The notes beneath the pieces were generated by a model. That model saw only the letters and a program-made list of their open reading frames with translations, did no database searches and was not told the origin of the DNA. Made by a program: the position numbers and the translations under genes. 54,691 nt of DNA from Anaerofustis stercorihominis (GTDB lineage Bacteria > Bacillota > Clostridia > Eubacteriales > Anaerofustaceae). Shown piece by piece: positions 47,783-54,691 of the stretch (the stretch's first letter is position 1; every line of letters begins with the position of its first letter). Location of the stretch: positions 1 to 54,691 of the forward strand of contig SVCP01000008.1 of assembly GCA_015058295.1 (NCBI GenBank). The letters are read 5' to 3'.

Positions 47783-48933
47783 AAAGCAGAAGACTTCTTG
47801 ATATTCTGGGAAATATTGACGACAAATATATTGAAGAAGCCCGGGAGTATAAACCTTCTTCGAAATCATGGAAAAAGCACCTCACGCAGGCAGCTTTGTT
47901 TATATTTGCGGTGATGCTTATTCCTCTCACCACCATCCGCGGCTGCGGAAGCTCGGGTATGGACGGTATGGGAAGTGAAAAAGATAATTACGACGGACAA
48001 TTAAGCAGTATTTATTATGATATACTTCCGTCTGCAGGAGGCATCAGATGTGTAAGAGTTGCAGACGGCAAAAATCCTGTCGGAGATGATCTTAAGGATA
48101 AAGCCCGTATCACAGAACTTCCCGTATACAAAAATCTCGCATATGTAAGTGCGGCAGGGGGAAGTTCGTACTTTTCGGAAGAAGAACTCACGGAGATTGC
48201 AGGTGAAACAGCGGATATTCTCGGTGTTGATGTAGGTGATGTGTCTGTGGAAACGGATAATGACGGGGCAAAAGTACTTTCTGTCAGTGCACACAATAAA
48301 TATTTCGAGATCACCGTTTATGGCAACAGGGATATAGATGTGATGTTTGAGCATCCCGATGATTCGTATACAGATGGTGGCAGTATTTATGATAAGACAG
48401 CATATTACTGCGAAAAGTACAGTGAACTTCTGGGATATGATGAGTATAAGATCAATATTGATGTATCATATACATATACGGGAGAAGAATATACGCTCTG
48501 CAGAGCATACAAAGCAGATGATGAACCTTCTGTGGAGCTTATAGGCGAATACTTTAACTCCGCAAGGTTTTTGTATGATGAAAACGGCGCACTTTACGGC
48601 ATATATATGGAAAATGTTCTTTCATCCGGCGAAAATATGGCAACCCTCCCGCTTGTCGGGTATGAAGAAGCAAAGGAAATGCTTACCCGCGGAGAGTATG
48701 TTTCTGATTTTTATGAAGGTGATCTTTGCGGAGAAAGCCTGACGGAAGATGATATTATTTGTTACGACATCGTATATTCCGATGGAGAGATCTGCAGATA
48801 CTTTATTCCGTATTATGCGTTTTATCTGCGAACGGAAGAAAGCTGTGCATATGGAAGAGATGATATTGTGTGCTGCGGTGTATATTATGTTCCGGCAATA
48901 AACTCTGAAGATCTTATGAGTGTTATCCGGTAA
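47773..48933 (+). CDS. Membrane-anchored partner of the ECF sigma factor
   Basis: This 386-residue protein has a short cytoplasmic N-terminus with ILGNIDDKYIEEAREY (about residues 10-25), one membrane helix (about 38-54) and a large extracytoplasmic domain of unknown type, rich in Tyr, Asp and Gly. The N-terminal segment with D(D)xYIxEA is typical of sigma-binding partners in Clostridia. It has AAAGGAGGG before ATG 47773 and overlaps the sigma gene. It probably holds the sigma factor at the membrane. No zinc motif is present. Confidence 0.75.
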   Translation: MFMKSRRLLDILGNIDDKYIEEAREYKPSSKSWKKHLTQAALFIFAVMLIPLTTIRGCGSSGMDGMGSEKDNYDGQLSSIYYDILPSAGGIRCVRVADGKNPVGDDLKDKARITELPVYKNLAYVSAAGGSSYFSEEELTEIAGETADILGVDVGDVSVETDNDGAKVLSVSAHNKYFEITVYGNRDIDVMFEHPDDSYTDGGSIYDKTAYYCEKYSELLGYDEYKINIDVSYTYTGEEYTLCRAYKADDEPSVELIGEYFNSARFLYDENGALYGIYMENVLSSGENMATLPLVGYEEAKEMLTRGEYVSDFYEGDLCGESLTEDDIICYDIVYSDGEICRYFIPYYAFYLRTEESCAYGRDDIVCCGVYYVPAINSEDLMSVIR

Positions 48934-49014
48934 ATATAAGTTCTACTGCAGGTAGATTGCACTTTTGATTTATGTGCTGTAAACTTGAAGTGAAGATATG
49001 AAAGGAGACCGGTT

Positions 49015-49593
49015 ATGGACTCAACAAAAACAGGAAACCTTATAAGTCGCCTCAGAAAAGAAAAATGCCTCACTCAAAAGCAGCTTGGAGAAATACTCAA
49101 TGTGACCGACAAGACTGTATCAAAATGGGAGAGAGGGCAGTCCCTTCCGGGAGTTGATATTCTGACACCGCTTGCGAAAGCTCTGGGAACGACAACAGAT
49201 ATCCTCCTCTCAGGAGAAATGAATGAGTCCGTAAGTATGAGCGGTATGAGAAGGCTTAAATTTTATGTGTGCCCTGACTGCGGCAATATTTTTACTTCAA
49301 TGAATGAAGGTGACATTTATTGTCACGCAAAAAAGCTTGAACCTCTGAAAGCTAAGAATGCGCAAGGAGACGATATTCTCGGTATTGAGAAAATTGACGG
49401 AGAGTATCTGATAACATCATCTCACGAAATGGTGAAAGAACACTATATTTCTTTCGTTGCACTTGTGTCATACGACAGTATCATTCTTACAAAATGCTAT
49501 CCCGAATGGCATATGAATGTGCGCTTTCCCATAAAAAGAGGACAACTGTATCATTACTGCACAGAACACGGACTGTTCGTGCAGAAGATATAA
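49015..49593 (+). CDS. HTH (XRE) regulator fused to a desulfoferrodoxin-like domain
   Basis: This 192-residue protein has an XRE helix-turn-helix (residues 8-62, LTQKQLGEILNVTDKTVSKWERG). It continues into a desulfoferrodoxin-like part: FYVCPDCGNIF (Cys86, Cys89), YCHAKKLEPL (Cys103, His104), then SHEMVKEHYISF (His137, His143) and YCTEHGLF (Cys182, His185). The latter match the HPM-x4-HYI and CNLHG motifs that bind the iron of superoxide reductase. One of the usual four His is not evident. It suggests an iron-based redox or superoxide sensor. AAAGGAG precedes the start. Confidence 0.82.
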   Translation: MDSTKTGNLISRLRKEKCLTQKQLGEILNVTDKTVSKWERGQSLPGVDILTPLAKALGTTTDILLSGEMNESVSMSGMRRLKFYVCPDCGNIFTSMNEGDIYCHAKKLEPLKAKNAQGDDILGIEKIDGEYLITSSHEMVKEHYISFVALVSYDSIILTKCYPEWHMNVRFPIKRGQLYHYCTEHGLFVQKI

Positions 49594-49600
49594 AAACAAA

Positions 49601-49629
49601 ACTCCCGCATCCGATAAACGAGCGGGAGT
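49601..49629. terminator. Bidirectional terminator
   Basis: An 8-bp perfect stem (49601-49608 with 49622-49629) with a 13-base loop between convergent genes and T-rich tails on both sides. Confidence 0.75.
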
Positions 49630-49642
49630 CATTTATTTTTAA

Positions 49643-49882
49643 TCAGTCCAGTCCGAAGAAAAATTCGTCGTAAGAGCAACCGTAAATCTTTTTCAATGCG
49701 ACTATAACGCTTGCCCGTATGTTGAGTTCTCCGGCTTCATATTTTGCATATGTGCTTCTTCCGATGTCGCATCCTCTGCGCTGAAGCTCTGCACAAAGTT
49801 TTTCTTGGGATAATCCGGCAGAGTTTCTCAGTCTTCTGAGATTATCTCCCATATTCAGATCACGTCTTATTTTCTGCTCCAT
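49643..49882 (-). CDS. Small XRE-family helix-turn-helix regulator
   Basis: This 79-residue protein is a single DNA-binding domain: LRRLRNSAGLSQEKLCAELQRRGCDIGRSTYAKYEAGE, then a C-terminal helix KIYGCSYDEFFFGLD. It has no ligand domain. The start at 49882 has GAGAGG 6 bases upstream. It is divergent from the SLOG gene, and two short palindromes lie between them, so it probably controls itself and that neighbour. Confidence 0.85.
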   Translation of the reverse strand: MEQKIRRDLNMGDNLRRLRNSAGLSQEKLCAELQRRGCDIGRSTYAKYEAGELNIRASVIVALKKIYGCSYDEFFFGLD

Positions 49883-49918
49883 AAGCGACCTCTCAATCAG
49901 TTTGTTGACCGGTACAGG

Positions 49919-49947
49919 TTGCAACTACGGATATTGTATGTTATAAT
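49919..49947 (+). promoter_or_regulatory. Promoter with possible operators between XRE and SLOG genes
   Basis: TTGCAA (49919-49924), 17-base spacer and perfect TATAAT (49942-49947). An imperfect palindrome overlaps the -35 (about 49904-49923), and TGTCC/GGACA half-sites lie just downstream (about 49960-49978). Confidence 0.65.
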
Positions 49948-49993
49948 AAAGCAAAATATTGTCCGTCATACTGGACAGAATTGGAAGGTGTAT

Positions 49994-50428
49994 ATGGCAA
50001 GTTGTACTTTTTTCGGACACAGGGACACTCCGGAAGATATTTCGCAAAGGCTGGAGGAAGTTCTTACAGAACTGATTCTTGATTATGGAGTGAATAAATT
50101 TTATGTCGGCAATCAGGGAAATTTTGACAGAACAGTTAAGGGCACTCTGCAAAAATTAAAGGAGAAATACCGCTTCATAGACTACTCGGTGGTTCTTGCT
50201 TACAAGCCAAGATCGCCAGAAAAGTCAGGGAGTGAAAATGACTGTGATACTGTATATCCGGATTTTCTGAGAAGGGTTCCATACAGAGCCGCAATAATAA
50301 AAAGAAACGAATGGATGATAAAAAAATCTGATTATGTAGTGACATATGTTGAAAAAAATACCGGCGGAGCCGCGAGGTTCAAAGAGCTTGCGGAGAAAAA
50401 AGGGAAAAAGGTTATTAACATAATATAG
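49994..50428 (+). CDS. SLOG-superfamily (YpsA/DUF1273-like) protein
   Basis: This 144-residue protein begins with CTFFGHRDTPEDI, has FYVGNQGNFDRTV, a DYSVVLAYKPRSP strand, RNEWMIKKSDYVVTYVEKNTGGA and ends GKKVINII. This is the Rossmann-like SLOG pattern, in which related proteins bind nucleotides or their derivatives. The start at 49994 has GGAAGG upstream. The function is not settled. Control by the divergent XRE regulator is likely. Confidence 0.8.
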   Translation: MASCTFFGHRDTPEDISQRLEEVLTELILDYGVNKFYVGNQGNFDRTVKGTLQKLKEKYRFIDYSVVLAYKPRSPEKSGSENDCDTVYPDFLRRVPYRAAIIKRNEWMIKKSDYVVTYVEKNTGGAARFKELAEKKGKKVINII

Positions 50429-50441
50429 ATATGCATACAAT

Positions 50442-50469
50442 AAAAGACAAGGTGTATACCTTGTCTTTT
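50442..50469. terminator. Bidirectional terminator
   Basis: A 12-bp perfect stem (50442-50453 with 50458-50469), loop GTAT and T-run, between convergent genes. Confidence 0.88.
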
Positions 50470-51117
50470 TTATTCGCATTTATAATTTTTCAGCAATGCC
50501 GCAAAGGGATTGTATGTATCATGCGCCGGTGCATCGTCTTTTTTGTAGTTCGGATTAAGGGTAAGTGTTTCTTCTGTCTGCATTTTTGCAAATATCTTTG
50601 CGGTATTTCTTGCATCAACGAGAGCATCATGTGCACCGTCCTCAAAGACGATATCTGCAATATTCATAGCTTCCGTAAGGTTATATACCTTATCCGCATC
50701 TGTCCTTCTGGAGAATGTCCTCTGGCAGTCGGTCCATGTTTCGAAATATTTGTCCAGACCCGGGATAGTGAGATTTTTCATGGCCAGCTCTTTTTTTATC
50801 TGCTCTTCATCATTGTCGCTCCAGCATACTATTACAGCATCCTCCGGAAGCCATTCAACGAACATATTCAGGGCTTTTTCGCAATTTGGAGCATCCTTTA
50901 TTTCATCGGGAGAGATTCCGGTGAGATTTTCAATAAACGGATCTATAGAGCCGAATTCTGTTGATACATATGTCATAAAAGTGTCCGTTATCTCGTATTC
51001 TCCGTTGAGAAGTACAGCTCCTATCTGAATAAGCTCATCTTCATATTCAAGTTCTCTTGTTTTTTCGTCCTGCGGGACTCTGCACATTTCTAAATCCAGT
51101 ATTGCATAATAACTCAT
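50470..51117 (-). CDS. DEDDh 3'-5' exonuclease
   Basis: This 215-residue protein is of the RNase T / DNA polymerase III epsilon type: YAILDLEMCR (acidic ExoI), ENLTGISPDEI and CWSDNDEEQI (ExoII), and DGAHDALVDARNTAKIF with the His-x4-Asp of ExoIII. It cleaves nucleic acid 3' ends by using two metals. The start at 51117 has AAGGAG 6 bases upstream; the open frame to 51366 crosses the ppdK terminator and is not coding. The substrate is unknown. Confidence 0.88.
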   Translation of the reverse strand: MSYYAILDLEMCRVPQDEKTRELEYEDELIQIGAVLLNGEYEITDTFMTYVSTEFGSIDPFIENLTGISPDEIKDAPNCEKALNMFVEWLPEDAVIVCWSDNDEEQIKKELAMKNLTIPGLDKYFETWTDCQRTFSRRTDADKVYNLTEAMNIADIVFEDGAHDALVDARNTAKIFAKMQTEETLTLNPNYKKDDAPAHDTYNPFAALLKNYKCE

Positions 51118-51170
51118 AATATTCTCCTTGTCGATAATTGTATTATACAGCATAAAATGACACAGAGCAA

Positions 51171-51199
51171 TAAAAAAATCCCCTGCTTCAGCAGGGGAT
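51171..51199 (-). terminator. ppdK: Leftward terminator of ppdK
   Basis: A 9-bp perfect stem (51178-51186 with 51191-51199), loop TTCA, and on the minus strand seven T residues (51171-51177). Confidence 0.9.
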
Positions 51200-51209
51200 A
51201 ATATTATGG

Positions 51210-53843
51210 TTAAAACAACATATCTTCGTGTTTGATTGTAGCCTGCGCTGCTGCGAGCCTTGCTACAGGTACACGGTACGGTGAGCATGAAACATAGTTG
51301 AGTCCGCATGTATCGAAGAATTCGATAGAAGCCGGGTCTCCGCCGTGTTCGCCGCAAACACCGCATTTGAGTTCGGGTTTTACTGATCTGCCGTCTTTTA
51401 CAGACATCTGAACGAGTTTACCAACACCCTTCTGGTCGATAGACTGGAACGGGTCGTGTTCGAGGAGGTTATGGTCGAGATATTCGCCGATGAATTTACC
51501 TGCATCATCACGGGAGAAGCCCATTGTCATCTGTGTGAGGTCGTTTGTTCCGAATGAGAAGAAGTCAGCGATTTCTGCAACTTCGTCACTGAGAAGAGCT
51601 GCTCTCGGGATTTCGATCATTGTACCAAGTTTGTATTCAACATCAGCTTCGTTTTCAGCGATGAGTTTATCAGCGCATTCACGTACGATGTTCATAACAT
51701 ATTCGAGTTCCGGTTTTCCGCCTGCAAGCGGGATCATGATTTCAACCTGCGGATCGAAGCCGTCTTTTTTAGCGTCGATAGCTGCGAGGATGATAGCTGT
51801 TGTCTGCATTCTTGCAATTTCCGGATATGTTACTGAGAGACGGCATCCACGGTGACCGAGCATCGGGTTTACTTCGTGGAGGTCTGCGATTCTGAGTTTA
51901 AGTTTATCTACAGAAATTTCAAGTTCTTCAGCGATCTGAATGATGTCTTTTTCTTCCTGCGGGAGGAATTCGTGAAGAGGCGGATCGAGAAGACGAACTG
52001 TCATCGGTCTGCCTTCGAGGATCTTGAACATTTCGTAGAAGTCGCCTTTCTGCATCGGCATGATCTTATCAAGAGCTTCTACTCTCTGTTCTACTGTATC
52101 AGCGCAGATCATCTTTCTTACCTGAAGAATTCTTTCTGAATCGAAGAACATATGCTCTGTTCTGCAAAGGCCGATACCTTCTGCTCCGAAGTAAAGAGCT
52201 GTCTTTGCATCTGCCGGAGAATCAGCGTTTGTACGGATACCCATTCTTCTGTATTCATCAGCCCATGCCATAAGTGTTCCGAAGTCGCCGCCTACGTTTG
52301 CGGGGATTGTCGGGATCGTTCCGATATATACATTACCTGTTGTACCGTCGATAGAGATGATGTCTCCTTCAGCAACTTTTGTTTCGCCGATGAGGAAGTA
52401 TTTTTCTTCTTCGAATACTTTAACTGCTTCGCATCCTGCTACACAGCATTTACCCATACCTCTTGCAACAACGGCAGCGTGTGATGTCATACCGCCTCTT
52501 GCTGTAAGGATACCGTTTGCGTAGTGCATACCTTCGATATCTTCCGGTGAAGTTTCTTTTCTTACGAGGATTACTTCTTCGCCTGCCTGTGCTCTTGCGG
52601 AAGCTTCTTCTGCTGTGAAGTATACTTTACCTACAGCAGCACCCGGAGATGCCGGAAGACCTGTTGCTGCAACTGTTGCGTTTTTAAGAACTTCCGCATC
52701 AAACTGCGGAGAGAGAAGCTGTGTGATTGAAGATGCATCAACTCTTGTGAGTGCCGTTTTCTTGTCGATTTTACCTTCGTTTACGAGATCAACAGCAACC
52801 TTCAGTGAAGCGGCAGCAGTACGTTTGCCGTTTCTTGTCTGAAGCATGTAGAGTTTGCCTTCTTCGATTGTGAATTCGATGTCCTGCATATCCTTATAGT
52901 GATTTTCGAGGATATCAGCGATCTTGATGAACTGATCATATACTTCCGGCATATCTTCTTTGAGTTTTTCGATAGGAGCCGGTGTACGGATACCTGCAAC
53001 TACGTCTTCACCCTGTGCGTTGATGAGGTATTCGCCGAATACAGCTTTTTCACCTGTTGCCGGGTTACGTGTGAATGCAACGCCTGTACCTGATGTATCA
53101 CCCATGTTGCCGTATACCATTGACTGGATGTTTACGGCTGTACCGAGTGTGTGTGAAATATTGTTGAGCTTACGATATGTAATAGCTCTCTGGTTGTTCC
53201 AGCTCTTGAAGATAGCTTCAACAGCGATCATAAGCTGAACCTTCGGATCATCCGGGAATTCGTATCCCATTTCCTGAAGGAAGATTTCTTTATATTTTGC
53301 AACAAGACCAACAAGGTCATCAACTGTGAGTTCTGTGTCTACTTTGTAGCCGTTCTTTTCTTTGATAGCTTCGAGTTCGTTATCAAAAAGTGCTCTTTCG
53401 ATGCCGAGAGCAACGTCTGAGAACATCATAATGAATCTTCTGTAGCTGTCATAAGCGAAACGACGATTGTTTGTTTTCTTTGCAATAGCTTCAACTGTTG
53501 TGGGGTTGAGACCGAGGTTGAGGATAGTGTCCATCATACCCGGCATAGAGATCATTGCGCCTGAACGGACGGAAACCAGGAGAGGATTGTGTTCTCCGCC
53601 GAGAGTTTTGCCTGTTTTAACTTCAAGCTTTTCGAGATATTCAAAGATCTGTTCTCTGATTTCATCTGAAATCTGTTCATGGCATGTGTAATAATCAATA
53701 CATGCTTCAGTTGTTACTGTAATGCCCTGAGGAACCGGCAAATTAATATTTGTCATTTCTGCAAGGTTTGCACCTTTACCGCCTAAAAGTGCTCTTTGGT
53801 TTGCATTGCCTTCTTCGAAAGCATAAACCCACTTTTTAACCAT
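51210..53843 (-). CDS. ppdK: Pyruvate, phosphate dikinase
   Basis: This 877-residue enzyme interconverts pyruvate, ATP and phosphate with phosphoenolpyruvate, AMP and pyrophosphate. The nucleotide domain starts VYAFEEGNANQRALLGGKGANLAEM. The phospho-carrier His is in GGMTSHAAVVARGMGKCC (about residues 450-467), and the PEP domain has GLCRTEHMFF and catalytic Cys in KCGVCGEHGGDP near the C-terminus. The start at 53843 has GGAGG 6-7 bases upstream. Strong codon bias fits a highly expressed glycolytic enzyme of anaerobes. Monocistronic. Confidence 0.97.
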   Translation of the reverse strand: MVKKWVYAFEEGNANQRALLGGKGANLAEMTNINLPVPQGITVTTEACIDYYTCHEQISDEIREQIFEYLEKLEVKTGKTLGGEHNPLLVSVRSGAMISMPGMMDTILNLGLNPTTVEAIAKKTNNRRFAYDSYRRFIMMFSDVALGIERALFDNELEAIKEKNGYKVDTELTVDDLVGLVAKYKEIFLQEMGYEFPDDPKVQLMIAVEAIFKSWNNQRAITYRKLNNISHTLGTAVNIQSMVYGNMGDTSGTGVAFTRNPATGEKAVFGEYLINAQGEDVVAGIRTPAPIEKLKEDMPEVYDQFIKIADILENHYKDMQDIEFTIEEGKLYMLQTRNGKRTAAASLKVAVDLVNEGKIDKKTALTRVDASSITQLLSPQFDAEVLKNATVAATGLPASPGAAVGKVYFTAEEASARAQAGEEVILVRKETSPEDIEGMHYANGILTARGGMTSHAAVVARGMGKCCVAGCEAVKVFEEEKYFLIGETKVAEGDIISIDGTTGNVYIGTIPTIPANVGGDFGTLMAWADEYRRMGIRTNADSPADAKTALYFGAEGIGLCRTEHMFFDSERILQVRKMICADTVEQRVEALDKIMPMQKGDFYEMFKILEGRPMTVRLLDPPLHEFLPQEEKDIIQIAEELEISVDKLKLRIADLHEVNPMLGHRGCRLSVTYPEIARMQTTAIILAAIDAKKDGFDPQVEIMIPLAGGKPELEYVMNIVRECADKLIAENEADVEYKLGTMIEIPRAALLSDEVAEIADFFSFGTNDLTQMTMGFSRDDAGKFIGEYLDHNLLEHDPFQSIDQKGVGKLVQMSVKDGRSVKPELKCGVCGEHGGDPASIEFFDTCGLNYVSCSPYRVPVARLAAAQATIKHEDMLF

Positions 53844-54157
53844 AATTAACCTCCGATGATATTCCATTAGGAAAATATATCTAAATCATTATATATCATA
53901 TTTGCCCGTTGTGCAATGCGTAATTTCAATTATTGAATACTTATTATGGCTTATTTTGCCCCAATCTGTTGAATTTTAATGCGAAATATAAGTTTTATGG
54001 CAAAATTCACAAAAACATTGGTATAAAGCACAGGTTTATGTCAATAATACTCCTGCATATATAACCGGAAAAAAATAATTACAAAAAATGAAAAAGACTA
54101 TTGACAAACACTGCTCTCTCCCTTATAATATCATCGTTGACGAAAATTGTGAAATGT
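53844..54157. other. Intergenic region upstream of ppdK and the tRNA operon
   Basis: These 314 A/T-rich bases separate divergent units. They contain the leftward ribosome binding site and presumably the ppdK promoter, and a consensus rightward promoter for the tRNAs. I see no gene or repeat. Confidence 0.6.
54101..54129 (+). promoter_or_regulatory. Consensus promoter of tRNA operon
   Basis: Perfect TTGACA (54101-54106), 17-base spacer and perfect TATAAT (54124-54129), 28 bases before the first tRNA. Confidence 0.92.
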
Positions 54158-54231
54158 GCGGGTGTAGCTCAGTGGTAGAGCCCCAGCCTTCCAAGCTGGT
54201 TGCGAGGGTTCGATTCCCTTCACCCGCTCCA
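54158..54231 (+). tRNA. tRNA-Gly(TCC)
   Basis: Acceptor GCGGGTG pairs with CACCCGC, the anticodon loop CTTCCAA gives TCC, the T loop is TTCGATT, and CCA is encoded. Confidence 0.97.
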
Positions 54232-54241
54232 GCGAAAATTT

Positions 54242-54318
54242 GCGCCAGTAGCTCAGTAGGATAGAGCAACGGCCTTCTAAGCCGTGTGTCTGGGGTTCGA
54301 ATCCCTACTGGCGCGCCA
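54242..54318 (+). tRNA. tRNA-Arg(TCT)
   Basis: Acceptor GCGCCAG pairs with CTGGCGC, the anticodon loop CTTCTAA gives TCT, the T loop is TTCGAAT, and CCA is encoded. Confidence 0.97.
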
Positions 54319-54334
54319 CTTAACAATTTAATAT

Positions 54335-54412
54335 GGTGGAATTGGCTTAGTTGGTTAAAGCGTCGGATTGTGGTTCCGAAGATCATGGGTTCGAATCCCA
54401 TATTCCACCCCA
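54335..54412 (+). tRNA. tRNA-His(GTG)
   Basis: The anticodon loop TTGTGGT gives GTG. The extra G at -1 (54335) pairs with C73 (54409), the identity mark of tRNA-His, and CCA is encoded at 54410-54412. Confidence 0.97.
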
Positions 54413-54430
54413 TTTATTTAAAATGAACGT

Positions 54431-54505
54431 AGGGGTATCGCCAAACGGTAAGGCAACGGACTCTGACTCCGTCATCTGTAGGTTCGAATCCTGCTACCCC
54501 TGCCA
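54431..54505 (+). tRNA. tRNA-Gln(CTG)
   Basis: Acceptor AGGGGTA pairs with TACCCCT, the anticodon loop CTCTGAC gives CTG, G73 and encoded CCA. Confidence 0.96.
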
Positions 54506-54535
54506 TTTTTTATTTTCAAATTTTTTTTTATATAT

Positions 54536-54611
54536 AGGGGTATAGCCAAGTCGGTAAGGCAACGGACTTTGACTCCGTCATTCGTAGGTTCGAGTCCTGC
54601 TACTCCTGCCA
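54536..54611 (+). tRNA. tRNA-Gln(TTG)
   Basis: Acceptor AGGGGTA pairs with TACTCCT (one G-T pair), the anticodon loop CTTTGAC gives TTG, and CCA is encoded. It is a near copy of the preceding tRNA and probably arose by duplication. Confidence 0.96.
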
Positions 54612-54622
54612 TCTGACAGATG

Positions 54623-54650
54623 CGATAAACATAGTGTTTATCGTTTTTTT
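54623..54650 (+). terminator. Terminator of the tRNA operon
   Basis: A 9-bp perfect stem (54623-54631 with 54635-54643), loop TAG, followed by seven T or more. Confidence 0.9.
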
Positions 54651-54691
54651 TATATATCTGTAAATCACTGCAGGACTCGAACCTTGAGAAG

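Noticed and set aside
51118-51366. N-terminal extension of the exonuclease ORF
   Set aside because: It crosses the ppdK terminator and the end of ppdK and has no homology. ATG 51117 has a strong ribosome binding site and the family N-terminus.

Overview
The window reads as chromosome of a low-to-mid GC anaerobic member of the Bacillota (Clostridia). The grounds are strong AGGAGG-type ribosome binding sites, TTGACA/TATAAT promoters with 17-base spacers, a single-chain glycyl-tRNA synthetase, pyruvate phosphate dikinase, PduL, a UPF0182 membrane protein, an ECF vitamin transporter and a TAXI-TRAP uptake system. No species is named, because no rRNA is present. Most of the region is housekeeping sequence broken by small accessory cassettes.

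Layout. 1-1.7 kb: the 3' part of a Cys/His-rich tandem-repeat protein overlapping a pair of half-size chromate-type transporters. 1.9-3.9 kb: a small membrane peptide, then a leftward sigma factor / anti-sigma / two membrane protein operon. 4.2-11 kb: tadA, a phosphohexomutase, UPF0182 and a 5'-nucleotidase-like phosphoesterase. 11.1-17 kb: an orphan DUF4373 (phage/plasmid type) gene, then pantothenate transporter, CoaX-like, Dus, RecO and GlyRS. 17-21.4 kb: a barnase/barstar pair, two tandem CBS-domain CNNM/CorC proteins and an ATPase. 21.5-26.7 kb: a ClpP-like TepA peptidase, a 1 kb protein-free stretch holding two candidate structured RNAs, and the TAXI-TRAP operon. 27-33.1 kb: a second ChrA pair, NusG-II protein, ApbE, Dxr, and a KdpDE-like two-component system. 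33.3-39.9 kb: M18 aminopeptidase, LURP-like protein, DUF4230, lipoproteins, TrmB and a lipid kinase. 40-43.5 kb: a three-gene operon resembling 2-oxoacid dehydrogenase E1alpha, E1beta and E2. 43.5-53.8 kb: a free FakA-middle-like domain, DUF1835 protein, U32 protein, PduL, GNAT, an ECF sigma/anti-sigma pair, an HTH-desulfoferrodoxin fusion, an XRE regulator, a SLOG protein, an exonuclease and PpdK. 54.1-54.6 kb: a tRNA operon (Gly, Arg, His, Gln, Gln).

Four things deserve most attention. (1) The operon at 40046-43449 keeps the fold signatures of an E1/E2 complex. It has lost the catalytic Glu/His of E1, the catalytic His/Asp of E2 and the lipoyl domain, and the E2-like protein carries seven Trp-marked helical repeats spaced 31 or 38 residues apart. 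It may be a repurposed, non-dehydrogenase complex. (2) Three intergenic elements (21362-21462, 30775-30885, 33152-33259) fold as a long closing stem with three perfect hairpin arms. One arm differs wholly between copies while staying perfectly paired. (3) About 0.9 kb of leftward non-coding sequence at 22279-23176 has a consensus promoter, three terminators and many helices whose G-U pairs fit only the minus strand. (4) A sigma-factor gene has its region 2 upstream of any ordinary start codon.
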